Shown: in pieces, positions 34,789 through 46,664 of the stretch
Layout: the number at the start of each line of letters is the position of its first letter
How positions within the stretch are numbered: the stretch's first letter is position 1
NCBI GenBank assembly: GCA_018881555.1
Contig: JACAXG010000052.1
Coordinates: forward strand, 4,404,486-4,468,485
Length of the DNA: 64,000 nt
DNA from: Amblyornis subalaris
Lineage: Eukaryota > Chordata > Aves > Passeriformes > Ptilonorhynchidae
Direction: 5' to 3'
Position numbers and translations under genes: made by a program
The notes under the pieces: model-generated
Databases searched by the model: none
What the model saw: only the letters and a program-made list of their open reading frames with translations
What the model was told of the DNA's origin: nothing

Positions 34789-37700
34789 ATGCAGCATTTA
34801 AGAGCACATTAAGGCATTCTTGAGAATGCATGATCAATATAATGAGACATATATACTATATGCTGAAGGGTATTAGTCTTAAAATAATGCATTCTTCTTT
34901 TAACAGGATGCTATGCTTCGCAAGCCCATTGTCTTCTGTGTAAACTCAGCATTTGCAACAATGTCAAGTCCATTGATGACAATGCCTGTATTGTAGCTCA
35001 CAAGATATTTTCATGCATAAAAACCAATTTAATGCCTTATCAGCATGAACAAAATGTTACCTATGTTATTTAAATTTTATTATATTTATAATATTAGTAT
35101 TGATAGTTATTATAAGTTGTTATCTGCAGCTAGTAAGATAGCAGCAATTTTTGAAGGACAATGTTATAAGAATTGCATTTTCCAAGACTAATATTGAAAC
35201 TTAGTTGGTCAGCTGGATTGGAAAATTTTAATTCATCAATGTGAAAAGTGTTGCAAAAAGTCAATATGCTTAAGATCAATCATGTCCTACTTTTGTTTGG
35301 TTGTATGTAGAACTGTCTAAAAGCTTGAAAAGAGATGCACAAATAATTTACTTAATCTTGGCACTGCTTGTAAATCTTCAAGTAATAATTATTTATTAAA
35401 TATTTACTTGAGGTGAAAATTAGACTTCATCAATGAAAAAAGATTCAAAGATGCTTGGATCTGTAAGGCTTTTCTTCTTTAAATCTAAACTTTAAACCAG
35501 TCTCTTGAGATTCATCTTGTTTCTGTGAGCCCTAGGGAATAGCAGGAAATTCATACATATTTAATATTAGTCAAATCAACCAATGCAATAACCATGCTAA
35601 AAGAACAATTATGCAGACTATTTATGTAAATATGGAATAGGAATTACGTGTTTTTATTTAGAACACTGGAAAGACTTGTAAATTATTTAATTTAAGAAGA
35701 CATGCTTTGGAGTGATTTTGAGCAATTTATTTACAATACATATATCATAGAAAAATATTTTAATATAATTGTATTTTCATATTCATTTCAACCATAACTA
35801 GGTTAAGACTAGTATAATCTTCAGAGAACAGAATTGCTTTGTCTTTTATGGAACATACGTGCAAATATCTGTTTGTGCCAGAAAGAATTTATTTAACATG
35901 TTATTTAACAAGCTTTTTTTTAGCTAAGGAGACCAGAGCAAAATTATTTAACTCTGTGTTTTCAATAATAATAAAATAATAGCATTTTTTGTGCATATAA
36001 GAACTTTAAAAATCTGCAAATATGTTTTATATTTTCCTGATCTGCTCTAATGATGGAGAAGGCTGCATATTTTAATGAGCCTGGAAACCAGTCTTCAGTT
36101 ATCTTCCATCTCGTAGATATGCTTCTAGAGGAACAGCAAAAGGTATCCACAAAACGCGTAAATTCACTCTTTTAGAAACGATTTTTTATTTTAGTGTCAT
36201 AATTAATCCTCAATTATTCATGCTTCTTGTGGAGTCTGTTACTAGTTGAAGAAACTCTTGTATTCAGAGACATTTGCACTGAAACGCGGTGAAGAAACAA
36301 TGTCAGGAATTAGGGTCACAGAAAGACCTTTGGACTCTCTGTGCTATTCAAGAAAATGCTGAGAACGGTCAGAAAATTCTTATTAATTTAGGTCAGTTCT
36401 GAACATTCAAGGCATTCTACCCATTGCTTTCCTGCAAAAACGAGATAGCTGACTTGGCAGTAAAGAGGTCTTCTGTGTCAGAATGTTTGTTTTTTTTGAT
36501 TATCAGTTGATTTGACAAAGCCATTTTTGACATTTATTCTGGCCAGGTATAGGTGATGATGTAAACCATGGACAACTAGACTCACTTTTCTGACTCATTT
36601 GATATGTATGTGTAGGTACAAGATATATATTACACTAAACAAGGAAGCTTTTCACTGACTGTAGGGTGAAGTCAGGATGACTGGCTCACCTAGTCCCTCT
36701 GCTAACTCCAATGGAAGTGTCTCAGTGTAGACACCTGTATTTACCCCTGCTACCTCTCCATGCAATTACACCTCAACTTCTCTGGGTCTGTACTGTTATA
36801 TTAGCTACCTTGCCTGCCACTTTGATTGATTTTGGTGTCAACCAACACTTTGAGTTTATCCCAGAATGATATAGCTGGCCTGTCAAAAAAAAAAAAAAGA
36901 AGCAAAAAAGAAAAAAGAAAAAGAAAAAACAGAGAAAAAAAGAAAAAAAAAAAAGGAAAAAAAAAGAAAAAAAAAAGAGGGAAGTTGAGGATGAGTACAG
37001 TTTCAGCTTGAACTCTGCCTTTACAAAGTTTCAAGCCTTATAGGCTGGCAAGGTCGGTCAAAACTGTGCAAAAGTGCTTAATAGTAGACTGTATAAAAGG
37101 ATTTGGATGCCTGGAATTAGGCTCTTCAATTAAAAACCTCTACTTGAAAGCCGAAAACCTGAAAACTTGGATGTGCAGAGCTGCCACTTGTTTTGAGAGG
37201 TGCATATATGTTGCTGAAATCCCACCAGATTTCAGAAACTAGTCCTTTCCACACTAATCAAAAACACTTCAGCTGTTAAGTCTTCCTAGAGAAACTCCAT
37301 GTGTGGTTAACTGGAATGAGGCTTACTACACAATGCAAGCATAGCTGCTTTCATTTAAGAGGTTAGAAGAAAAGAATCATCCCTTATTTTCATATAAAAA
37401 CTCAGTTATCAGAATAGTTGCCTGAGTTTCAATCTCTCTCTGTCAAGGAAGATTTTGTCCAAGTTCATCTTTTAGAGTACTGCAAAAATAACGTAGGGAC
37501 AAAGGAAATTAAAAGAGAAAGAAAGTAATTCTCTTGTTCTTTTAAAAAACTGGCTTTTAACCTGCCCGGTCGGGAAGGCACACACAGAAGCAAGACAGTG
37601 CTCCCAAATTTCAGAAGCATAGCTGCATTTATCTTCTTCTGTGTCCAGCACAGACAAGCATTTTTATGTGGTGAATAGGATAAGTCTGAACACAGGGATG

Positions 37701-38511
37701 AAGAGATGTACCTTGAAATTCTTTCTTAAGTACTTTTTTATCAGTGGCAATTTTTGTTTGTTTATAAGATGAGAAAAAACCCAAACCAAAACCGTAAGAT
37801 AAAAAGCAGCCTTAGGGACAAGGCCAGACTCTAGGAACCATCTTTCTGAAGTCAGTTTAGCACATAGCCTCACAGTTCCAACTTCTGGGTTGTATTCATA
37901 AACTTCTGGTGTTCGAGAATTATACTAATGACTGGCTAATTCCGTCCATAGTTTCAGTGTTTCTCTTAACTTCCACAAACAGAAATAATCCATTTTACAT
38001 AGAACAGGGCCAAGAAATTGCCCTAACACCATTTAGCTTTGCCTTTTTCTTGTCAGGATAGGCCAAAAAATGTGTTTGTACCTGATAGGCATAGTGTTAT
38101 GAGTCTTGCAACTCATATCCCTGCTTTTACTGCTCTTTTCTGCCTCTGTTCTCTTTCACATTCTAGAAAAGCCTACAGTGCTAAAGTTAAATTAGAGAGA
38201 AGTACTAATTAAAGATCAGCTGGAAGAAATCAATAAAGACATTACTATATATTAACCGTTACTGTTATCCTAAAAGAAACACTGGTTCATTGGTTCATTT
38301 CAGAAAGAATAAAAAAATAAATTGATGTGATACATTCCTGACCAAAACAATGTAAAATATTAAGCTTCAGTAATCACAAAGAGATGCAAGAGCAATTTTA
38401 CCTGCTGTGGATGAATGATTCGTATTGTAATCCTTAAAATCCTTGTTTGTTTTAAATATAAATTACTAGTCATGTACCTAAAATAGTGTGTGTGTATAGG
38501 CAAACATACAC
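34789..38511. other. AT-rich non-coding DNA, no gene seen
   Basis: No recognisable coding frame. The only strong feature is the A-rich tract at 36885-36984. Confidence 0.7.
36885..36984 (+). repeat. A-rich (AAAAAG)n purine tract
   Basis: About 100 bases of A with spaced G and only two C interruptions (36903, 36930). The encoded Lys/Arg or Phe-rich frames are artefacts. I found no retrotransposon body directly upstream, so it is more likely a microsatellite than a poly-A tail. Confidence 0.88.
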
Positions 38512-38916
38512 TGTGGTGATTTGACCTTGACTGGCTGCCAGGTGCTGACCCAGCTTCTCTTATACTTCTCCTCCTCAACAGGACAGGGCAAGGGGAAAGG
38601 ATGGGTCAGGATAAAGACCGAGGATCACTTACCAGTGGCTGTCACAGGCAAAACAGGCTCAACTTGGGGAAAATTAATTTAAATTACTGCCCAATTTTAA
38701 TAATATAATTGGATGGTGAAAAACAAAGACAAAAATTAGAAATACCTTTGGCTCTGCTCCTTTTTCCTAGACTCAGCTGCAGTCCTTCATTTCCAATTCC
38801 TCTACCTTCTCACCCTCCAGCATGATGCAGGGCGATGGGGTATGGGAGCTGTGGTCAGATCGTAACAGTTCNGCTCTGCTGCTCCTTCCTCCTCGTGGAG
38901 GCCTTCTTCCTCCTTA

Positions 38917-39033
38917 AGGCCAGGTTGGACAAGGTGTTGGGCAACTCAGTCTACAGGAAGGCGTCCCTGGCAGGGGGATTAGAACTTGATGACCTTTAAG
39001 GTNCCTTACGACCCAAAAAATCCTGTGATTCTA
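38917..39033 (+). mobile_element. CR1 LINE 3' end nested inside the LTR
   Basis: TTAAGGCCAGGTTGGACAAGG, CTACAGGAAGGCGTCCCTGGC, AGAACTTGATGACCTTTAAGG, then TTCTATG: a CR1 3' end in plus orientation. LTR sequence resumes right after it with CAGCTGCTCCAGC, so the CR1 went into an already present LTR. Confidence 0.85.
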
Positions 39034-39310
39034 TGTTTTTCAGCTGCTCCAGCTTGGGCTGGACTGCAGTCTTTCAGGACAAACTGGCTCCACTATGGTC
39101 TCTCCCCTGGGCTCCAGGGGCATCACTCCTCTTTCTTGTGAGACACTATCTCTTCTCCTTCTTTGACCTTGGTATTTGCAGGGCTGTTTCTCATACTTTT
39201 TCCCATTTCTCATCTTTGCTGTTCAGTATTTTGCCCCTTCTTAAACATGTTTTCCATGAGGCATCACAACCTTGGCTGCAGGGCTCAGCCATGCCCTGAG
39301 GTCATTCCAT

Positions 39311-39341
39311 TGGAACCATCTGGAACCATCTGGAACCAGCT
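39311..39341 (+). repeat. TGGAACCATC tandem triplication within the LTR
   Basis: Two exact TGGAACCATC units and a third ending CAGCTC. A small local expansion. Confidence 0.8.
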
Positions 39342-40841
39342 CACACAGGCCCCTGCAGCTCCCCTTTGCCAGCACCAGGACACCTACACCCCATACAGTA
39401 TATAAATATACCTCAAAATATACAGAATTTTTCTGATTTTCCCATTTTTAAACCAGTAACAGGCTCCACAACGGCAAGAATTAAACTTGTGACCAATCAA
39501 ACCAATCTCCTTTGGCTATACCTATAGCTGCAGTGCTCATTCGTTCAGTCAGTGCTGAAAGAACGACATCCAAAGCAATTAAGAACTAATGGTCCAGATA
39601 GCTGCCTTATCTTGCTTTTACACTGGGTATCTGTATTGTATTCATTGTATTGAATGAGTAGGCCAGGATAATATGATCTGCAAGTGCTAGTGGCAGATTG
39701 AGTTCTTTTCTTTCAAATGGAAGAAACCTTATATTAAAGGTTTCAGGTTCAATCTCTACAGGTGATCTCTGTTTAGGTATATTACATGTGAGAGCAATAG
39801 AATGCAATGAAAGGTGAATTTTATTAAAAATGCTCTTGCATATTTATGCAATGTGAATACAGGAGCTTTTAATATACACATTCATCATAGACTCTACAAC
39901 AGAATTAGAAGCCATTTCTATAGACCCAATGGGGCTATTGAATCATAAATGTTATACTGATGACTGAAGTTGGTGGCATCAAACTTCTAATCATGTTTCT
40001 TAAATCAGTGTAGTCATATTTTTCAATTAGGTTTTTGTATTAGCTTTATTAGCCTCTGTGACCAAATACATAATGATTTTCTGCTCTAAAGGCAAACTGT
40101 AAAGATGGTTGCAGAATGTTTTGCCTATACAAGTTGTCAAAAGACAGTTTCAAACTTTTGGGGCTATGCTTACTTGTATGTCTAACTTTTGCAGCAAAAG
40201 TACAAGGGAAATTTAAGATGCAGAGAGCTGAAGAAGGTTAGCAATGGCACAAAACCTGCAGATTTTCCAGTAACATCTAAATGAGAGTTGAGTTAATCTA
40301 AAAATCTGGAAGAGGTTGCTGAGCTATGGTTCTAATGAACAGAAGATGACAAAGATGGAAAACATGACTCTTCCTTATGGCAATAACAGATTTATCACAG
40401 AATTTCCCATGATCATCAACCTCTGTGTATTTAGTAGCCAATACCCCCTGCCATATGACTACAGAAGCTTCCTGAAATGTTTAGTTTTCCGTTGACTACT
40501 GAGGAGTTTTATATGTGCATTTATCCTTGGAAAGAATATATGGCTGCCTTTTTTGCAGTAAAATGGACTCCATTGATCTTGAAAAAAACAAAAGGTATTT
40601 TAATGGTATGGATATACTAGCAGTTTCTTATGGAATTTGCCTGACTGTTAGTCACTGTCAGACCAGGTTTCAGTTACATGGAAATGTGAAATAGTTTGGG
40701 GCATCAATGTGAATTTTAGTTCCCAAATGGTTAAATGTCTCCACAGACAGTGTTAATCTTGCAGATGAGTTTAAAGACAAAGTCGAAGTATTAGATTTTG
40801 GAATAAGGTGTAGAAAACTTTCACAGCTTGGTTTCCTTCAT

Positions 40842-40922
40842 TTTGGTTTGGTTTTGTTATTTGTTTATTTGTTGTTGTGTTTGGATTTTGGGTTATTTTG
40901 TGGTTTTGTCTTTTTTTTTTTA
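40842..40922. repeat. T/G low-complexity tract
   Basis: TTTTGGTTTGG-, TTTGTTG- and TGTTTGGATTTTGGG-type units ending in a ten-base T run. Simple repeat. Confidence 0.8.
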
Positions 40923-42680
40923 AGCAGGCTTATTATAGACAGATAGCTATTAATACATATATATTTAAAGTCAAAATAGACTTCTTTTGGGAATCTACTT
41001 TGAAGTACAAATACACAAAATGAAACTAGAGAGAAGTTACTTAGGCCAGGAATCTGCACCATTGAATTCTAGCATTTTCATGGATTTAAAATTCTGTACT
41101 GCCTTTCTCAAATTCAAAACCAAATATATAATAGTTTATAGTGGCCCAAAACATGCAGATACCCAGCCACATCCCAGCAAATCCCCAAACTGTGAAATCT
41201 CTATGCAGTGCGCATCCAGGCTAATGGTGAGGCTGAGGTCAGAACAGCTGGGATAGATGGATGTTACAAGTATGGAAAAAAAAAAGAAAGCATGGCATAA
41301 GGAAATCCATTCTTGGATCTCAGAAATGATAATAGCTGTCATGATTTGTTTGACTAAGGCTTTAAATTACAGCTAATTGGGTAATAAATGAATTAGAGGT
41401 GAATCCATAAGTTTTCAAGATCTTCAGCCTCTAGAGCTAGCCACCTACATAAAAAAATCAACAGAAATCCCACATGAGAAAACAAAATGAATATTTGGAT
41501 GAGATCACTCTCTTTCTTAGTTCTGTGATTCCTCAGAGAACTTAAAATTTGTTATCCTGAACTTTAAAACTAAGTCAGATAATGTTGATTTTTCTCTGCC
41601 TTTTTGCTAAAAAAAAAAAAAAAGGTTAAGACTTTGCCATGCAAAGTTAGAAACTCAGTTTTCCTCATCTATTTTTTTTGTGGACCAATGTCATCAAGTG
41701 AATGATAAAATTCTTATTTAAATTTGTGATGATTACTGGAAGTTGATGATGAGAAAATACAGGATAAAATATGGATTGGAGCATTCAATATACTATGCAA
41801 ATTATGAATGATAATTTGGACAGATTGATTAGATTCTACTATGTGGAATAGTTTGAGAAACGATGCCTATCATCTAAGCTTTTTGACAGGTGTCATGTAA
41901 ATGGAACTTTTTTTTACGGGATACCTTTTAATTGAAATCGAGTTCTATAGGAACGCTTTTTCTTTCTGTTCCCAAGGTCCAGTTATCAGCTTGGTGAATT
42001 CTGGAATAAACTGTATCTACTTCTTCCCTTTATTTTCAGGCATCATCCCTGGGTTAGGATCAGTTGGTATTTTGTTTTAAATATATATGATTTTTTGACA
42101 ATTAATCTTCTGAGAACTAATTAAAAAGAAGTATTTTAAATAAAAAATGTTGAAGAAACTTTAATTCTAAGATAGAAATTTATCCCTAGGAAGAAAAACC
42201 AACCTAAAAAATGTGTATAGTAACTTTAAAATACTTCATGAAGTTTCAGCCACCCACCTTCTGTAATNTCGAAGTGAATGGCATTGATAAAGTTCCAAAA
42301 CTCTTGGAAAATGTATCCACAAACACATTGTTAATCATTACTATCATGTTAAATATAGTGAAAGAGTCATAATTTGCCTGGTAAATTACAGTATATTATA
42401 GAGTGCACTGTAAACACGCATATTCATAAGAAATAATTATATATTTTAAGAGATAAAGCAAAACTTTCACTTGTAAATTGCAATTCTTTTCACGTAGATA
42501 TGATACAAAGACATAATTAGCAAACACATGTATGACTTTTAAATCAGTTTCCACAGATTTTAGACTTGTGATTTAGATATATTTGGCCAAATATGTAGGT
42601 GTTAAAAAATAACTCTTAGTGGAAGCTTTGATTGATGGAAATGTAAAAATGAAAAAAAAATCCCAAATTAACCTGTTGTC

Positions 42681-42742
42681 TTTGGGTTTGGGTTTTTGGG
42701 GGTTTTTTGTTTGGTTGGTTGTTTGGGTTTTGTTTGTTTTAG
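42681..42742 (+). repeat. TTTGGG / TTTGG low-complexity tract
   Basis: TTTGGGTTTGGG, a G5 run, then TTTGTTTGGTTGG-type units. It looks superficially telomeric but the hexamer is not TTAGGG. Confidence 0.8.
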
Positions 42743-43804
42743 AGTATTTCACCTTAGTGAATGTAATATTTTCTATAGTTCTAAATTAATCTATATGCTA
42801 TGGGGTGGACATACTAAGAAACAACAAGGTCTATGTATCTCTCTGTTTATATTTTTTCTCATGCTTGTAATGTCTTACTGCCTGACAATAAAATCTGTTT
42901 AGAAACTGGCAATTAAGAAAAGTGAATCTGACCAGCCTCCTTTATTATCCAAGCCTAAAGCAATGCCAGATTTAAGCACAAGGCAATATTAAGCAAACTT
43001 GCTTTTAAACAAGCCATGTCAGTCTTAGATTTTTTTCTAGCTCCTTTCTCTTCATCCTCTATATTCTATTGTACACAAAAGTCTATATTTTAATAAGCTT
43101 TTGGTTGCAGTGTGTTTGGACTAGTTCCAAATTTGGCAAAGCAGAAGAAGAACAGAAGTTTTGGTCCTGTAGAATCAATATCTTGATAGCTCAGGATATC
43201 AGGTAGGGTCCATTTTCAACAAATACTTATGTACCTGCTTGAGTATGACTTGAACTCCCATGTATAGGATTTGTTAAATCAGAGCAGATGAAATAAAGAA
43301 AGAATAAGTTGTGTCTGCTATTAGACAAAACTAATATGGAGCCTAATGAAGTCTCTGGAAAGGTGTCCCCCTACTCTGCCTCATTATGCCGGTCTCCACA
43401 TTCCCTTTCTCTTCTCCTTCTGTCCCATGGTGGTGTCTCTACTCTCAAGTCACTACTAGTCATCTTCACTTAAATATGCACTCTTTCTCCTGTTACAATC
43501 CTGTAATGTTGGATGGTGCCAGGTTGGGGGTTGAGAAATACTAATTAGAGATACAAATTTTATAACACATTCCTTCTATCTTCACAAGGTACCAAAGAGC
43601 ACGTAGAGACGCTATGGAATCAAACAGGACACGCATATTGTTAGGTTGGATTTGTGTCTAAATGAAGAGTTAATTAAAAGCTAGGAAGACTGCTGTTGGC
43701 TTATAGAGTTGGGGAGATACATTTGCAGGAGTGATCTTAGGAAGCTAATTTTAAATCTAATATCATGTTTGCAAGTGTTTGATTAGCAAACTTACAAGTC
43801 TTAC

Positions 43805-43966
43805 TTTATAGATATTTGCAGGTTGCCCAGGAAGGTTGTGGAGTCTCCATCCTTGAAGATATTCAAAAGCAATCTGGACACAGTCCTGGGCAACTGGCCC
43901 TGGACTGACGAGGAGGTTGGACCAGTTGGCTTCCAGACGTCCCATTCAGTGATTCTGTGATACATT
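43805..43966 (+). mobile_element. CR1 LINE 3' end, older copy
   Basis: GGTTGCCCAGGAAGGTTGTGG, GTCTCCATCCTTGAAGATAT, CTGGACACAGTCCTGGGCAAC, GACGAGGAGGTTGGACCAG and ATTCAGTGATTCTGTGAT follow the CR1 3'-UTR order. Divergence from the younger copies in this window suggests an older subfamily. Confidence 0.88.
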
Positions 43967-45284
43967 TTTGTAGTTTATAAATTTAAATTATTTTTGGGTC
44001 ACCTTATCATTCTGTAAAAAGTCTTTACTTGCAAGAATTTGTAAATCAGTAACATGAATACACTTTTTAATCTGGTAATTTAAGTATGCGGTCCGTGGAG
44101 CAAAAACATAGAATGAAGCTGTTGTCACCCGCTACTCTAATTTAATAACTACTAATTAATTGGAAACCACTGGATCTTCCCATTTGTGCTTTCCTTGATG
44201 TGGGACAACCTCCTTGTAAAGAGTCACTCTGTAAAAAGGGAAACTGCTTTTACCTTCTAACTCCAGTTATTAATCAATGCAAAACTCTTAGTTACGGCTG
44301 AAACTTCTTATCATGATATCATAATTTTGCTCTTGAAACATAGTTTTCATTTTAAGATATTGATAACAGAAACTAGATAAGAAACTTTACTTTGCCTTCC
44401 AGCATTAGAAAATATCTTGCACTGCTAATCAATTATCTCCTTGCTTTTAAAATAACTCTACTNTGGGAATAATAGGATTCTGTATATGAATATACAGTAT
44501 GCCCTTGTGTGCACATGTGTATGTGCGTAAATGAGTATGTATTCTGTTCTTTTTTTTGTGATTGTAAGGCAGAGTTTTAAGTAAGTCTCTGTTCTCTTAT
44601 GATAAGATGTCCCTTTCCTTTCTTATGGAAACCAAGATGAAATCTGATGTAAAAATGGGTTTCACAGCTGAAGCAGGATTTCAGGCTTACAGTTAGAATA
44701 GTTTTTCAATACTTTTTTTCATGCTACAGTAAAATAAATATATAGAATAGGCAGTCTGTTCATATATTTAAATGTCATTTTAGTATTGTATATAATATTT
44801 GGAAAGTTTCTTTTTTCACTATAGTAAGATGAAGAAAATAAAAGCAGTATATTGTGCATTTTTTAATCAAGAATTGTAATTATGTAGACAAATAGTTCCA
44901 ACAATAGATTTTTTTCATATAAATGTTTAAAAACTAATCAGATCAGCAGTAACTTGACCAAATCATAAAAGGTAATTTTCTTTGAAAATGAGACCTCTTC
45001 CTAGTTTAGAAAAAAAATCAATTAAGAGCTATACCAGCCATGAGATTAAGTTTCTTACAATTTTGGAAAATATAAATTTCTGTAGCAAAGTCATTAATCC
45101 CACGATCTGTGCTCCTCTGTTCTAAGTTTGTCATCTCTTGTGTAGAACTGCAAAAACCAGTCTATGCACTGATAAAAACTTCCTAAGCAGTGCAAGTTGT
45201 TAAAAAGTAATAGAAGTTTTTCAAAATCCCTTCTGAAAACAGTTTTTTCATAGTATGAAGAGGAGCTGAAGGGAATCAGAAAGG
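43967..45284. other. AT-rich non-coding DNA, no gene seen
   Basis: Nothing recognisable beyond homopolymer runs. Confidence 0.7.
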
Positions 45285-45289
45285 GGAAA

Positions 45290-45304
45290 AGCGCCACCTA
45301 TTGA
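45290..45304 (-). promoter_or_regulatory. CTCF-like core AGCGCCACCTATTG
   Basis: Compared with the known CTCF core read on this strand (AGCGCCCCCTGGTGG-type), it keeps AGCGCC, CCT and TG and differs at the variable middle and last positions. CTCF binds such sites as an insulator and loop anchor. One partial match by eye is weak evidence. Confidence 0.35.
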
Positions 45305-45351
45305 TCGTGACTCGCAAACTTGCTCGGTAGTGTTCCGTACCTGTTGTGGTT

Positions 45352-45366
45352 GTGCTCAATGAGCAC
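45352..45366. repeat. Inverted repeat GTGCTCA-A-TGAGCAC
   Basis: Perfect 7-base arms with a 1-base centre, inside the CpG-rich patch. A possible dimeric factor site; chance is possible. Confidence 0.7.
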
Positions 45367-45511
45367 AGCCGGCATTTTGGAGGCACATATCTGCTACGAG
45401 TTTCAATATTTTCAGGCTGCATGCTGACGTGTTTAAAAAATATATATTAAAACGTATCTAAAGCCAAATGAATATTTTACACAGTAGTAATACCGTATCA
45501 GAAACAAAAAA

Positions 45512-45529
45512 TTTTCTTTTTTCTCTTTT

Positions 45530-45584
<55 letters not shown>

Positions 45585-45822
45585 CTCTCTCTTTCTTTCT
45601 TTCTCTCTTTCTCTCTCTCTTTCTTTCTCTTTCTCTCTTTCTTTCTTTCTTTTTCTTTTTCTCTTTCTTTCTCTTTCTTTTCTTTCCTCTTCTTTCTCTC
45701 TCCTTCCTTCCTTCCTTCCTTCCTTCCTTCCTTCCTTCCTTCCTTCCTTCCTTCCTTCCCTCCTTTCACCCCATTTCTGCCCCCTCTCTTCCTTCTTCTC
45801 TCTCTCACCTCCCTCCCCGCTC
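45512..45822 (+). repeat. Long (CTTT)n / (CTTC)n polypyrimidine tract
   Basis: 45512-45767 contains no purine on the plus strand (256 bases). It begins as TTTC repeats, passes through mixed CT/CTTT, and from about 45702 becomes near-perfect CTTC repeats. Beyond 45767 it stays pyrimidine-rich with few purines to about 45822. Frames of 138 codons (plus, Ser/Phe/Leu) and 116 or 110 codons (minus, Lys/Glu/Arg) are artefacts. The CTTT part is slippage-prone and the length may be mis-assembled. Confidence 0.97.
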
Positions 45823-46618
45823 CTATTCATTGTTCTCTTGTATCTCTTTTCTCTCTTTACAAAGAGCTTTCTTTTGTGAGGTAAAGTACAGAGGACTTGG
45901 GGAACGGCTTTGGCAGAAATTTTGTTGCAATTTGTAGAACATGAGACTATACAAACTGCAACACCTTCTCACATAGTGGAGAACTTTGCATGCTGAATAG
46001 ACAAGCTCGTAGATCTTCCAGTAGTTGAAGGGATAAGCAGTTATTTTCCCTTGGATGAAGGTGGGATTGCTAGAGATATCACAAAGTTGGCAAAAAACCA
46101 ATTCTGATTTTATCTTTCAAGGATTATTGTATAGTTATTGCAATCTGGCTTCAGTGTATTTCAAATCCTACCAAGATTTCTGGAATTTGACTTTTTTTTC
46201 CACATGGGCATTAATGATGTACATATCGTGACTTTTAAATCACTGGGTTCAATAATGAATAGTTCATTGACTGCTGGTTCAATGAATTGTGTGGAAATTC
46301 ATGGACCATGCAGGCAAAGAGAAAAGGTAACTGTTATTATTTCAAACTAAGATTTTATGTCTTAGTGGCATTGTGAAAGATTGACCTTCACATGAGATAT
46401 TGCTGTTCTTGCATTACCACCCTGATATCAATAGAAAACTGCTTTTAATCTACACAAAGGGTCCTGTTATCCTCTCAATGCATGGGGGATTATCATGCTT
46501 AACTCTCCAGAACATCGAGAGGCAAATAGACCCCACAGTCTCTATTGCTGTGAAGCAGTTTCTTGAATATAATTCATATGTGTTTCAATGATGGGTTTGA
46601 AAAGTTCTGTGGTTTGTC

Positions 46619-46664
46619 TTTGTGTGTGTGTGTGTCTGTGTGTTTTGTTTTGCTTTGTTTTAAA
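46619..46664. repeat. (TG)n and (TTTTG)n microsatellite
   Basis: TTTGTGTGTGTGTGTGTCTG, then TGTGTTTTGTTTTGC. Simple repeat. Confidence 0.85.

Larger units (their letters stand above)
38512..39397 (-). mobile_element. Solo LTR, same family as 29133-29947, minus orientation, with nested CR1
   Basis: On the plus strand it starts TGTGGTGATTTGACCTTGAC and ends CACCCCATACA. In between are the family landmarks read in reverse: CAACAGGACAGGGCAAGGGG, CACAGGCAAAACAGGCTC followed by AACTTGGGGAAAATTAATTT, ATGCAGGGCGATGGGG, GCTCCAGCTTGGGCTGG, TGCAGGGCTGTTTCTCATAC and CCCCTTCTTAAACATG. This copy keeps the R/U5-like part that the plus-strand copy lacks, but most of its GC-rich array is gone, replaced by a CR1 3' end (38917-39033). 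No internal genes and no convincing target-site duplication (TACAC left, GTATA right). Ambiguous bases at 38872 and 39003. Confidence 0.87.
39398..43804. other. AT-rich non-coding DNA, no gene seen
   Basis: No recognisable open frame. Contains G/T-rich low-complexity patches at about 40842-40922 and 42681-42742. Confidence 0.7.
45285..45440. other. Small CpG-rich patch
   Basis: At least eight CpGs lie within about 155 bases (in GCGCC, ATCGTG, CTCGC, CTCGG, TCCGT, GCCGG, TACGAG and GACGTG contexts), in a neighbourhood with very few. It contains a CTCF-like core and a perfect 7-bp inverted repeat. It is too short for a typical CpG island. It may be an unmethylated regulatory element or a conserved element; no exon or transposon is recognisable. 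Confidence 0.5.

Noticed and set aside
29133..39397. A full provirus bounded by the two related LTRs
   Set aside because: The two copies face opposite directions, and the DNA between them shows no retroviral coding sequence and includes independent CR1 tails, so they are separate solo LTRs.
42681..42742. Telomere-like TTTGGG repeats
   Set aside because: The vertebrate telomere hexamer is TTAGGG; these are irregular TTTGGG/TTTGG units and match other T/G low-complexity tracts in the window.
45458..45884. Open frames of 138, 116 and 110 codons
   Set aside because: They lie in the CTTT/CTTC tract and encode only Ser/Phe/Leu or Lys/Glu/Arg runs; a composition artefact.
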